From: Azospirillum sp. TSO35-2
GTDB taxonomy: Bacteria > Pseudomonadota > Alphaproteobacteria > Azospirillales > Azospirillaceae
NCBI RefSeq assembly: GCF_003116095.1
Contig: NZ_LGRA01000013.1
Coordinates: 679,541-743,540 of the forward strand
Direction: 5' to 3'
Length of the DNA: 64,000 nt
Shown: piece by piece, positions 44,180 to 52,145 of the stretch
How positions within the stretch are numbered: position 1 is the stretch's first letter
Layout: each line of letters starts with the position of its first letter
The notes under the pieces: model-generated
Told to the model about the DNA's origin: nothing
Database searches by the model: none
What the model saw: only the letters and a program-made list of their open reading frames with translations
Made by a program: the position numbers and the translations under genes

Positions 44180-44901
44180 CCGGAAGCACCACCACCGGAT
44201 GGCTGGCCAGCGTGGCGGACGTGGCGGAGATCGCCCGCGTTCTTCCGATGGCGCCCGACATCCTCGACCTGAAGGATCCGGCCGCCGGCGCGCTCGGCGC
44301 CTGGCCGGCCGACAACGTCGCCACCGTGGTGCGGGACATGGCGGGCCTGCCCCGGCGCCCGCGGCTGAGCGCCACCATCGGCGACCACCCGATGCGGCCG
44401 GACGCCATCCTGCCGGCGGCCCGGCGCATCGCCGCAACCGGGGTGGACTTCGTCAAGATCGGCTTCGCGGCGGACGGCGACCCGCTTGGCTGCATCGACG
44501 CGCTGGCGCCGCTGGCGGCGGACGGCGCCCGGCTGATCGCGGTGTGCTTCGCCGACCAGTGGTCCGCCGACTCGCTGTCCCTGCCCCTCGACCGTCTGGC
44601 CGCCGCCGGCTTCGCCGGGGCGATGCTCGACACCGCCGGGAAGCGCCAGGGCCTGCGCCACCACTGGCCGGACGAAGGGCTCGCCGGGTTCGTGGCCCGC
44701 GCGCGGGCTTGCGGCCTGCTGACCGGTCTGGCCGGGTCGCTGACCATCGCCGACATTCCGGCGCTGCGGGCGCTCGCCCCCGACTATCTCGGCTTCCGCG
44801 GCGCCCTGTGCGGCGGGGAGCGCACCGCCGGCATCGACCCGCGAGCGGTGGCGCGGGTTGCCGCCTGCATGGCCGGGCGCGCGGCGACACCGGCGCCGTG
44901 A
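44176..44901 (+). CDS. mfnB: (5-formylfuran-3-yl)methyl phosphate synthase
   Basis: Condenses two triose phosphates to the furan phosphate that becomes methanofuran. 241 residues, TIM barrel with WLASVADVAEIARVLPMAPDILDLKDPAAGALGAW containing the likely Schiff-base Lys, RLSATIGDHPMRP, VDFVKIGF and a C-terminal YLGFRGALCGGERTAGID. Length as in archaeal MfnB. Last gene of the cofactor operon. Confidence 0.93.
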   Translation: MTGSTTTGWLASVADVAEIARVLPMAPDILDLKDPAAGALGAWPADNVATVVRDMAGLPRRPRLSATIGDHPMRPDAILPAARRIAATGVDFVKIGFAADGDPLGCIDALAPLAADGARLIAVCFADQWSADSLSLPLDRLAAAGFAGAMLDTAGKRQGLRHHWPDEGLAGFVARARACGLLTGLAGSLTIADIPALRALAPDYLGFRGALCGGERTAGIDPRAVARVAACMAGRAATPAP

Positions 44902-44915
44902 TCGCCCCGGACCAC

Positions 44916-44950
44916 CCGCCACCCGGCACCGGCCGGGCAGCGGGTGGCGG
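44916..44950. terminator. Bidirectional hairpin between mfnB and a convergent gene
   Basis: CCGCCACCCG (44916-44925) and CGGGTGGCGG (44941-44950) form a 10-bp stem with a 15-nt loop in the 52-bp gap. No U-tract is seen. Confidence 0.55.
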
Positions 44951-44953
44951 CGG

Positions 44954-45349
44954 TCACGGCTTGGCAACGTGCCAGACGTTGTTGACGCCGTCGCCGGTGG
45001 TGTCGCCGGCCTTGGTGTCCTTGGCCCAGGTGTAGAGCGGCTTTCCGCCATAGGCCCACTGCTTGGTCCCGTCGTCGCGGGTGACGATGGTGTATTTGCC
45101 CATCGGCTTGGCGGAGGCGTCGGCCATCAGCGGCGGCCAGTTCGTGGCGCATTGGCCGTTGCAGGCCGACTTGCCGCCGGCGTCCTTGTCGAAGACGTAG
45201 AGCGTCATGCCCTTCGCGTCGGTCAGGACGGGACCCATGGCGGTCTTGCCGGTCATCGCCGGCTCCTTCCCCTGGGCGAAGGCGGGCGAGCCCGACAGGA
45301 CGGCGCCCAGGCCGAGCGCGAGGGCGGTGATGCGGAGTGCGGATGTCAT
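44954..45349 (-). CDS. COG4315-type secreted protein
   Basis: 131 residues. Signal peptide (to about 25, ending AFAQ) followed by the two-repeat fold named 'secreted repeat of unknown function': GPVLTDAKGMTLYVFDKD, CNGQCATNWPP with a Cys pair, and KQWAYGGKPLYTWAKDTKAGDTTGDGVNNVWHV. Function unknown, periplasmic or lipoprotein-like. Convergent with mfnB. Confidence 0.88.
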   Translation of the reverse strand: MTSALRITALALGLGAVLSGSPAFAQGKEPAMTGKTAMGPVLTDAKGMTLYVFDKDAGGKSACNGQCATNWPPLMADASAKPMGKYTIVTRDDGTKQWAYGGKPLYTWAKDTKAGDTTGDGVNNVWHVAKP

Positions 45350-45466
45350 CGTTGCAGATCCTCCCCAAAGGCGAGCCCGCCGGGTGGCGGTGCCGCCGTA
45401 TCAAGGACGCGACGAGGCAACGGATATTCCCCAGCGCCGGCCTGATCTTTTGGGGGTGCCGGAACG

Positions 45467-45727
45467 CTACGGCGCCGCGGCCCCCAGCGCCGCCTCCAGC
45501 TCGTCCTGGTCGATGGGCACCAGCTGTTCGGGCTCGAACACGCCCGGCTGGGGCGGCAGGCGGATCCAGGCGCCGGTGCGCCGATAGGCGACGAAGGAGA
45601 GTTCCTCGATCCGCTCCTCCTCGGTTTCCACGACATAGTTTCCGGCCGGACGCTGGTGGTCCATGTTGCGGAACTGGAACGGGCGGGTGAAGGCGACCGT
45701 GGTCGCGGTGTTGCGGGTGGCGCTCAT
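45467..45727 (-). CDS. Small hypothetical protein
   Basis: 86 residues from ATG 45727 with GGGAG 8 nt upstream. FNMD-type segment FQFRNMDHQRPAGNYVVETEEERIEELSFVAYRRTGAWIRLP looks like a small beta-rich fold. Family unknown. Alone between two minus-strand genes. Confidence 0.65.
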   Translation of the reverse strand: MSATRNTATTVAFTRPFQFRNMDHQRPAGNYVVETEEERIEELSFVAYRRTGAWIRLPPQPGVFEPEQLVPIDQDELEAALGAAAP

Positions 45728-45853
45728 CGCAGGAACTCCCAAGCCGGTCGGCGTGACGGTGACGGGGCCGCCGACCGGGCGTTGCGAGCCATCATAGACC
45801 ATAAAGCGCGTTTGTCGCCTGCGGCGTGCCCCGGCCGCCGGGACGGGCGGCGC

Positions 45854-46645
45854 TCAGTGCTTGCCCGATCCCGGCTCGGCCATCTTGCGGTGCTGCTCGG
45901 CCAGCACGCCGGACGGGGTGACGGTCGCCATCGCCGTCTGCAGCTTGTTCTTCCAGCCGGCGACCACGTCGCCCTCGCCGCTCATCATCGCGTCGAAGCC
46001 GACCTTGGCGACCATCGCCGGATCGTCCTTCTTTCCTTGCCCGACCTGGGTGTCCATCATGCCGGCGCGTTCGAAGAATTCGGTGTCGGTCGGCCCCGGC
46101 ATCAGGCAGGTGACGGTGACGCCGCTGTCCTTCAGCTCGTTGCGCAGCGCAAAGGAGAAGGAATCGATGAAGGCCTTGGTGCCGTTGTAGACCGCCTGGA
46201 AGGAGCCGGGCATGAAGCCGGCGATGGAGCCGGTGATCAGGATGCGCCCCTCGCCCCGGCTGCGCATGTCCCGCCCGACCTTGTGGATCAGGGCCAGCGT
46301 GCCGGTGACGTTGGTGTCGATGACGTGCCGGGCGTCGGCGAACTCCTGGTCGAGGAAGCCGTGGCCCAGCCCGTGGCCGGCGTTCGCCAGCAGGGCGTCG
46401 ACGGCACGCCCTTTCAGCGCGGCGTAGAGCCGGTCGACCCCGTCCAGCGTCGCAAGGTCGGCCTGGACCGTCTCGACCGCCGCACCCAGCGTCCGCAGCT
46501 CCCGCGCGGCCGTCTCGATCGCCGGATCATCGGCGGCGATGACGAGGTCGAAGCCGTTGCGGGCGCATTGCCTGGCGAGTTCGAGACCGATGCCGCTGGA
46601 GGCTCCGGTGACGACGGCAAGCTGTGTGTTGGCGGCGCGAGCCAT
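45854..46645 (-). CDS. Short-chain dehydrogenase/reductase
   Basis: 263 residues, classical SDR: cofactor motif TGASSGIG near residue 14, NAGHG, catalytic Ser in ILITGSIAG and Tyr/Lys in YNGTK. The C-terminal segment is of the type that oxidises or reduces unknown alcohols or carbonyls with NAD(P). Cytoplasmic; substrate unknown. No close partner gene; the nearest are a small hypothetical gene and a MORN gene. Confidence 0.9.
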   Translation of the reverse strand: MARAANTQLAVVTGASSGIGLELARQCARNGFDLVIAADDPAIETAARELRTLGAAVETVQADLATLDGVDRLYAALKGRAVDALLANAGHGLGHGFLDQEFADARHVIDTNVTGTLALIHKVGRDMRSRGEGRILITGSIAGFMPGSFQAVYNGTKAFIDSFSFALRNELKDSGVTVTCLMPGPTDTEFFERAGMMDTQVGQGKKDDPAMVAKVGFDAMMSGEGDVVAGWKNKLQTAMATVTPSGVLAEQHRKMAEPGSGKH

Positions 46646-46744
46646 GGGACTGCCCTCTCGGAAAATGGTGCTGTCCCGTCAACCGCATCGGCGGAGCGGA
46701 GGTTCCGGCCCATCACCACCCCCGCCGCACTGCAACATTGTCGA

Positions 46745-47404
46745 TCAGCGCGGCGCGCGCGCCGGCTCGTTCAACCAGTCCTCGAGCCGTGCGGGCGGCA
46801 TCGTCGCGGATTGCTGCGGGGGGTTCAGGGGGGCGCCCGGACCGACCTGGCCGCGCGCATCGACGCGCGCCTGGACATGCCGGCCATCGGCGGTCACGAA
46901 CTCCCCCTCGCCGGTCGGCCGGTTGCGGCGGAACGCGCCGACATAGCGGCTGCCATCCGGAAAGCTGAGCGTGCCGAACCCGGTGCGGCGATCGTCCTGC
47001 CACGCGCCCTGGTAGGTCCGGCCGTCGGGCCACACATGGGTTCCCTGCCCCGAGGCCACCCCCCGCCGGAACTCGGCATCGAGGCGGCGGCCGTCCCGCC
47101 AGGCGACGCGGGCGCGGCCTTCAAGGCGTCCGTCGACGAAGGTGCCTTCGGCCCGCCCGTCGGAACGGCCGTCGTAGAACCACTCCAGCACGCCCGGTCC
47201 GTTCACCCAGTCGTTCCGGCAGGCGCCGGACCAGCGCAGGGTCTTGCGCCGGTCGGGGTAGTGATCCCACAGCCGGCAGCCGGAGCCCTCGACCGCCACC
47301 GGCTGTTCGGCGGCGGCCCGGGCCGGCGTGAAGGCCGCCAGGGAGGAGAGCACGAACACGGTGGCGGCGGTGCCCATGCCCATGGGACAAGTCACGGTGC
47401 CCAT
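46745..47404 (-). CDS. Secreted MORN-repeat protein
   Basis: 219 residues. N-terminal signal segment (TAATVFVLSSLAAFTPARAAA), Cys in SGCRLW and GACRND, then about five MORN-type repeats of the form Y/F-x-G-x-W/F-x3-x-GxGxx (WVNGPGVLEWFYDG, VDGRLEGRARV, WPDGRTYQGAWQDDRRTGFGTLSF, YVGAFRRNRPTGEGEFV). Probably binds a surface or wall component; role unknown. Start ATG 47404 or 47383 uncertain. Confidence 0.83.
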   Translation of the reverse strand: MGTVTCPMGMGTAATVFVLSSLAAFTPARAAAEQPVAVEGSGCRLWDHYPDRRKTLRWSGACRNDWVNGPGVLEWFYDGRSDGRAEGTFVDGRLEGRARVAWRDGRRLDAEFRRGVASGQGTHVWPDGRTYQGAWQDDRRTGFGTLSFPDGSRYVGAFRRNRPTGEGEFVTADGRHVQARVDARGQVGPGAPLNPPQQSATMPPARLEDWLNEPARAPR

Positions 47405-47506
47405 GGCGGGCTGCCTTTGCGTGGGGGACGATCCTGACGTCCAACCGCCCCCTTCCGGTTTGGTTCCCGGGGACGGGACGGGCGCAGCCGCAAGGCCGGG
47501 GCGCCG

Positions 47507-48286
47507 TCACCGCGCCAGCGACAGCCGCTCCGCGCTCGCCTTCAGCGTGTCGATCATCGTCTGCTGCGCGTCCTCGTCGGTGTCGGCCGGGACGACGAAG
47601 CAGATGGTGGCGATGCAGCGCCCGGCCGGGTCGCGCACCGGGGCGGCGAGGCAGGTGGTGAAGCGGTCGACCAGCCCGGTGGTGCGGACGAAGCCCTGGC
47701 CGCGCGCCTGGTCGATGTCGCGCAGGAACTCGTCCTCGACGATGCGCCGGCCGTCCGGCAGCGTGAAGTCGTCCGCCGGGATGAAGCGCAGGATCTCGTC
47801 CGGCGCCATGTGGTCGACCAGCAGCCGGCCGGACGCCGTCCACGGGATCGGCACCTTGATGCCGATCTCCGAACTGATGCGGAACATGCGCCGGCCCGGT
47901 TCATTCAGCACGACCAGATACTTGTCGCCCTCCAGCGTGCAGAACTGCGCCGTCTCCCCCACCGTCTCGGCGAGGTGGGCGACCTCCACCCGCGCCTTGC
48001 GGATCAGGTCGACGCTGTCGAGATAGTCGCTGCCGAAATAATGCATCGCCGGGCCGAAATAGACCGTGCCGTCGGCGTCGCGCAGCTCCAGCCAGCGCGC
48101 CTCCACCAGCGTGTTCACCAGCTCATACATGGTCGAGCGTGGGGTCCCGGTTTCGCGCGCGATGTCGGCGATCCGCGTCGGCACGCGGCGCTGGTGAAGG
48201 TGGTTCATCAGCGCGATGACGCGGTCGATGCCGCGGGCACGGCCGGTCGCCTTGTCCTGAATGTCCACGGTCCCGTCGCTCTTCAT
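47507..48286 (-). CDS. IclR-family regulator of the D-aminoacylase/peptide ABC operon
   Basis: 259 residues. N-terminal winged HTH (GIDRVIALMNHLHQRRVPTRIADIARETGTPRSTMYELVNTLVEARWL) and C-terminal ligand domain with CTLEGDKYLVVLNE and IPWTASGRLLVDHM. Start at ATG 48286; upstream ATGs would add a low-complexity tail. Divergent from the transport operon with a 157-bp region holding GTCCGA repeats, so it is the likely local repressor or activator. Effector unknown, perhaps a D-amino acid derivative. Confidence 0.9.
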   Translation of the reverse strand: MKSDGTVDIQDKATGRARGIDRVIALMNHLHQRRVPTRIADIARETGTPRSTMYELVNTLVEARWLELRDADGTVYFGPAMHYFGSDYLDSVDLIRKARVEVAHLAETVGETAQFCTLEGDKYLVVLNEPGRRMFRISSEIGIKVPIPWTASGRLLVDHMAPDEILRFIPADDFTLPDGRRIVEDEFLRDIDQARGQGFVRTTGLVDRFTTCLAAPVRDPAGRCIATICFVVPADTDEDAQQTMIDTLKASAERLSLAR

Positions 48287-48367
48287 CGCGTCCACGCTCC
48301 AACCTGCCCTGGTTCCTGGGCCGCACCACCGATTAGCACGCCGCTTTTCGGCTTGCCAGCGCTCTTT

Positions 48368-48433
48368 GTCCGATATACCGTTCGCTTGTCTGGAATACAA
48401 GACCGACGTCCGATATTTCGGACAAACGGTCCG
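48368..48433. promoter_or_regulatory. Probable IclR operator cluster upstream of the ABC operon
   Basis: GTCCGATATTTCGGAC (48408-48423) is an inverted repeat with 6-bp arms, and the half-site GTCCGATAT recurs 40 bp upstream (48368). A second pair, CGGAC-N5-GTCCG, overlaps at 48419-48433, and CTTGT-N7-ACAAG lies at 48385-48401. All are in the divergent region between the IclR-type gene and the ABC operon. Confidence 0.6.
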
Positions 48434-48443
48434 GGAGGTTCAC

Positions 48444-50021
48444 ATGACACGATTCTCACGCCGCCTGTTCAACACCGCCCTCGGCACCACCATCGCCACC
48501 GGCGGGCTTTCCACCAGCATCCTCGGGGCCTGGACGACGCCCGCGCGGGCTCAATCCGGCACCGCCGCCTCGGTCGTGACGGTCGCCACCATCGGCGAGC
48601 CGCCGACGCTGGACCCGGTCGGCACCACGTCCGATCTGGTCAGCATCATCACCCAGCACATGTTCGAGACGCTGTTCACCTTCGACGGCGACTGGAAGCT
48701 GGCGCCGCTGGTGGCGTCCGCCCTGCCGCAGGTGTCGGCGGACGGCAAGACCTACACGATCCCGCTGCGCGGCGGCGTCACCTTCCACGACGGCAGCACC
48801 GTCACGGTCGACGACGTGGTCGCCTCGCTCGACCATTGGACCAAGGCGTCGCCGCGCGGAAAGACCGTCGCCCCGCTGGTCGAGAGCATCGCCGCCAAGG
48901 GTGCCGACAGCGTCGTCGTCGCGCTGAAGGAGCCGTTCGCGCCGCTGACCGCCCTGCTGGCGATGAACAACGGCGCCGCCGCCATCGTGCCGAAGTCGGT
49001 GATCGACGGGCCGGGCGCCCTGAAGTCGCTGATCGGCACCGGCCCCTACAAGCTGCTGGAGCACAAGCCCGACCAATACATCCGGCTGGTGCGCCACGAC
49101 GGCTACGCCTCGCCCGCCGGCGCGCCCAGCGGCTATGCCGGCAGCCGCAAGGCCACCATCGGCGAGGTGCGCTTCGTCCCGGTGCCGAACGCCGCCACCC
49201 GGGTGTCCGGCGTGCTGGCCGGCCAGTACCAGTTCGCCGACAGCCTGCCGGCGGAAACCCTGCCGCGCATCAAGGACGCCGCCGGTGTCAAGCCCGTGAT
49301 CGTCAAGCCCTTCGGCTTCCCGCTGATGATCATGAACACCAAGACCGGCGTGATGGCGAACCCGAAGCTGCGCCAGGCGGTGCTGGCGGCGCTCGACCCG
49401 GGCGACATGCTGCTGGCCGGTCTCGGCGACCCCGCCTTCGTCGCGGCGGAGGGGTCGATCTACGCCCCCGGCACACCCTATTACGACGCGGCAAGCGCCA
49501 AGCCCTACGCCGACCACGCCCCCGGCAAGGCCGCCGAGCTGCTGAAGGCCGCCGGCTACAAGGGCGAGCCGATCCGCATCATGACCTCGGTCCAGTACGA
49601 GTTCCTCTACAAGATGAGCATGGTCGCCCAGGCCCAGCTCGAACTCGCCGGCTTCAAGGTCGACCTCCAGGTGCTGGATTGGGCGACGCTGCTGCAGCGC
49701 CGCGGCGACGAGAAGGCATGGGACGCCTTCTTCACCTACCACACCTTCGTGCCGGAACCGTCGCTGATCACCGTGCTGAACCCCAGCTACCCCGGCTGGT
49801 GGGACAGCCCGGCCAAGCGCGAGGCGCTGGCCGCCTTCAACCGCGAGATGGACCCGGCGGCGCGCAAGACGAAATGGGTGGCGTTGCAGACGCTGTTCTA
49901 CAGCGAGGTGCCCAGCGTCAAGGTCGGCGAGTTCTACAACCTCGCCGCCGCCAGCGACAAACTGACCGGCTACACCCCGACGCCCTGGCCGTTCTTCTGG
50001 AACACCAGCCTGAAGAGCTGA
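48444..50021 (+). CDS. ABC transporter substrate-binding protein, peptide/opine class (SBP_bac_5)
   Basis: 525 residues. N-terminus FSRRLFNTALGTT looks like a Tat signal (twin Arg), cleaved near AQSGTA. The mature protein has family 5 features: ASVVTVATIGEPPTLDPVGTT, FETLFTFDGDWKLAPLVA, YTIPLRGGVTFHDGSTVTVDDV and LIGTGPYKLLEHKP. Imports small peptides or related compounds into the cytoplasm. With D-aminoacylase downstream, N-acyl-D-amino acids or D-peptides are likely ligands (inferred). GGGAGG 8 nt before the ATG. First gene of the operon. Confidence 0.92.
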   Translation: MTRFSRRLFNTALGTTIATGGLSTSILGAWTTPARAQSGTAASVVTVATIGEPPTLDPVGTTSDLVSIITQHMFETLFTFDGDWKLAPLVASALPQVSADGKTYTIPLRGGVTFHDGSTVTVDDVVASLDHWTKASPRGKTVAPLVESIAAKGADSVVVALKEPFAPLTALLAMNNGAAAIVPKSVIDGPGALKSLIGTGPYKLLEHKPDQYIRLVRHDGYASPAGAPSGYAGSRKATIGEVRFVPVPNAATRVSGVLAGQYQFADSLPAETLPRIKDAAGVKPVIVKPFGFPLMIMNTKTGVMANPKLRQAVLAALDPGDMLLAGLGDPAFVAAEGSIYAPGTPYYDAASAKPYADHAPGKAAELLKAAGYKGEPIRIMTSVQYEFLYKMSMVAQAQLELAGFKVDLQVLDWATLLQRRGDEKAWDAFFTYHTFVPEPSLITVLNPSYPGWWDSPAKREALAAFNREMDPAARKTKWVALQTLFYSEVPSVKVGEFYNLAAASDKLTGYTPTPWPFFWNTSLKS

Positions 50022-50034
50022 GGGGCGTCTGAAG

Positions 50035-50250
50035 ACTCCCTCTCCCGCCTCTCGCACAAACTTCGTTTGTGCTGACGGCGTCAGGCGGATCGAAGATCCG
50101 CTGAGAGCCCCGGGAGAGGGAAGGGGCCCATGCGAAGCATGGGAAGGGTGAGGGGTAAAGCAAGGAACCATGCGGTTCTGGTTTCTTGCCCTGCCCCTCA
50201 CCCTCCCCACTTCGTGGGTCCCCTCCCTCTCCCGGGACGGGAGAGGGCTT
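50035..50250. repeat. Complex intergenic inverted-repeat element
   Basis: A block of nested palindromes in the gap between the binding protein and the first permease. Outer arms read CCCTCTCCC near 50038 and CTCCCTCTCCCGGGACGGGAG near 50223, enclosing smaller stems such as GCACAAACTTCGTTTGTGC, GCGGATCGAAGATCCGC, CCCATGCGAAGCATGGG and AACCATGCGGTTCTGGTT. It has the look of a non-coding repeat family spread through intergenic regions of alphaproteobacteria. No protein is encoded. Confidence 0.75.
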
Positions 50251-50279
50251 TATTTCCCCATCGGTCCGGGACCGCATCC

Positions 50280-51221
50280 ATGCTCGTCTACATCGTGCGC
50301 CGGTTCGCCGGCATGATGATCGTCATGCTGCTCGTCGCCATGGTGGTCTTCGTGATCGCCCGCGTCGTGCCGGGCGACCCCGCCGCCGTGATGCTGGGCT
50401 CCTCCGCCACCCCGGCGGACGTCGCGGCGCTACGCGGCCGGCTCGGCCTCGACGAGCCGCTGCTGACCCAGTTCCTGCTCTATCTCGGGCAGATCCTGCG
50501 CTTCGACCTCGGCGAGTCGATCTTCCTCAACCGCCCGGTCACCCAGGCGCTGGCCGAGCGGTCGGAGTTGACGGCGCTGCTGACCGCCATGTCGGTGGGG
50601 ATCGCCATGCTGATCGGCGTGCCGATCGGCATCCTGTCGGCGGCCAAGCGCGGCCGGCTGATCGACCAGACCGCGCTCGGCCTCGCCATGCTGGCGGCCA
50701 GCGTGCCCAGCTTCTGGATCGGGCTGACGCTGATCAAGTATCTGGCGGTCGACCACAGCTGGTTCCCGGTCGCCGGCTACGGCCCGCCCGACGCGTCGCT
50801 CGGCGAGCGGCTGCGCCACCTCTTGCTGCCGGCGATCGCGCTGGGCATCCCCAATTCGGCGCTGATCCTGCGCTTCACCCGCACCAGCATGCTCGACGTG
50901 CTGAGCCACGACTACGTCCGCACCGCGCGGGCCAAGGGACTGCCGCCGCTGGTGGTGGTGCTGAAGCACGCGCTGCGCAACGCGATGATCCCGATCCTGA
51001 CGGTGATCGGCCTGACCACCGCGGTGATGATCGCCGGCGCCATCGTGACCGAGACGGTGTTCGGCCTGCCCGGCGTCGGCAACCTGATCGTCTCGGCCGT
51101 GCTGCGCCGCGACTATCCGGTGATCCAGGGCGCCCTGCTGGTCGTCTCCGCCATCTATGTCCTGATCAACCTGACGGTCGACCTGCTCTACGCCGTGGTC
51201 GATCCCCGCGTCCGCTATTGA
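50280..51221 (+). CDS. ABC transporter permease (DppB-type)
   Basis: 313-residue inner-membrane permease of the dipeptide/oligopeptide class, about six TM segments, with VVFVIARVVPGDPAAVMLG at the N-terminus, the cytoplasmic EAA-like loop DYVRTARAKGLPPLVVVLKHALRNA and VIAGAIVTETVFGLPGVGNLI. ATG at 50280 follows the intergenic repeat. Partner of the DppC-type permease 14 nt downstream. Confidence 0.94.
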   Translation: MLVYIVRRFAGMMIVMLLVAMVVFVIARVVPGDPAAVMLGSSATPADVAALRGRLGLDEPLLTQFLLYLGQILRFDLGESIFLNRPVTQALAERSELTALLTAMSVGIAMLIGVPIGILSAAKRGRLIDQTALGLAMLAASVPSFWIGLTLIKYLAVDHSWFPVAGYGPPDASLGERLRHLLLPAIALGIPNSALILRFTRTSMLDVLSHDYVRTARAKGLPPLVVVLKHALRNAMIPILTVIGLTTAVMIAGAIVTETVFGLPGVGNLIVSAVLRRDYPVIQGALLVVSAIYVLINLTVDLLYAVVDPRVRY

Positions 51222-51235
51222 GAAGGGAGGACCCG

Positions 51236-52144
51236 ATGGCCAGCGTTCCCGCCACCCCCGGCAGCGTCCCCCTCGCCACCGCGCCCACGCCGCACCGCAG
51301 CCGGTCGCCCTTCGCCCTGCTGATGCGCCAGCTCTTCCGCCGCCGGCTGGTGGTGCTGGCCTTCGCGGTGATGGTGGCGATCCTGGCGGTGGCGCTGCTG
51401 GCGCCGTGGATCTCGCCGTTCAACCCGATGAAGATGGACATCCTCGGCCGGATGAAGCCGCCGTCGGCCGCCCATTGGTTCGGCACCGACGAGTTCGGGC
51501 GCGACGTGCTGTCCCGCGTGATGCTGGGCGCCCGGCTGTCGCTGCTGGTCGGGCTGCTGGTGGTGGTGGTCGCCACCGTGCTGGGCACGCTGCTCGGCTT
51601 GGCCGCCGGCTATGTCCGGCCGCTGGACGGCGCGCTGATGCGGCTGACCGACGCGCTGATGGCCTTCCCCGACATCCTGCTCGCCATCGCCTTCATGGCG
51701 GCGCTGGGACCGTCGCTCTACAACGTCGTGCTGGCGCTCGGCATCGTCTACACCCCGCGCGTCGCCCGCGTCGTCCGCGCCGCCTGCCTGGTGGTGCGCG
51801 AGATGCCGTTCGTCGAGGCGGCGACGGCGCTGGGCGCCACCACGCCGCGCATCGTCTTCCTGCACATCCTGCCCAACCTGATGTCGCCGATCCTGGTGCA
51901 GGCCACCTTCATCTTCGCCTACGCCATCCTGACCGAGGCGGCCTTGTCCTTCCTCGGCGTCGGTGTGCCGCCGACCACGCCGACCTGGGGCAACATGATC
52001 GCCGGCGCCCAGCAGTATTTCCAGCAGGCCGACTGGCTGATCCTGTTTCCCGGCGGCGCCATCGTGGCGACCGTGCTGTCGCTGCAGATCGTCGGCGACG
52101 GGCTGCGCGACGCGCTCGACCCCCGGCTCCAGAAGGCGAAGTGA
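51236..52144 (+). CDS. ABC transporter permease (DppC-type)
   Basis: 302-residue permease with a long cytoplasmic N-terminal tail (ATPGSVPLATAPTPHRSRS), first TM LVVLAFAVMVAILAVALLAPW, periplasmic segment AAHWFGTDEFGRDVLSRVM and the EAA-type loop FVEAATALGATTPRIVFLHILPN. Class usually pairs with DppB. GGGAGG before the ATG. Its TGA overlaps closely the following D-aminoacylase gene (1-nt gap). Confidence 0.94.
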   Translation: MASVPATPGSVPLATAPTPHRSRSPFALLMRQLFRRRLVVLAFAVMVAILAVALLAPWISPFNPMKMDILGRMKPPSAAHWFGTDEFGRDVLSRVMLGARLSLLVGLLVVVVATVLGTLLGLAAGYVRPLDGALMRLTDALMAFPDILLAIAFMAALGPSLYNVVLALGIVYTPRVARVVRAACLVVREMPFVEAATALGATTPRIVFLHILPNLMSPILVQATFIFAYAILTEAALSFLGVGVPPTTPTWGNMIAGAQQYFQQADWLILFPGGAIVATVLSLQIVGDGLRDALDPRLQKAK

Positions 52145-52145
52145 G

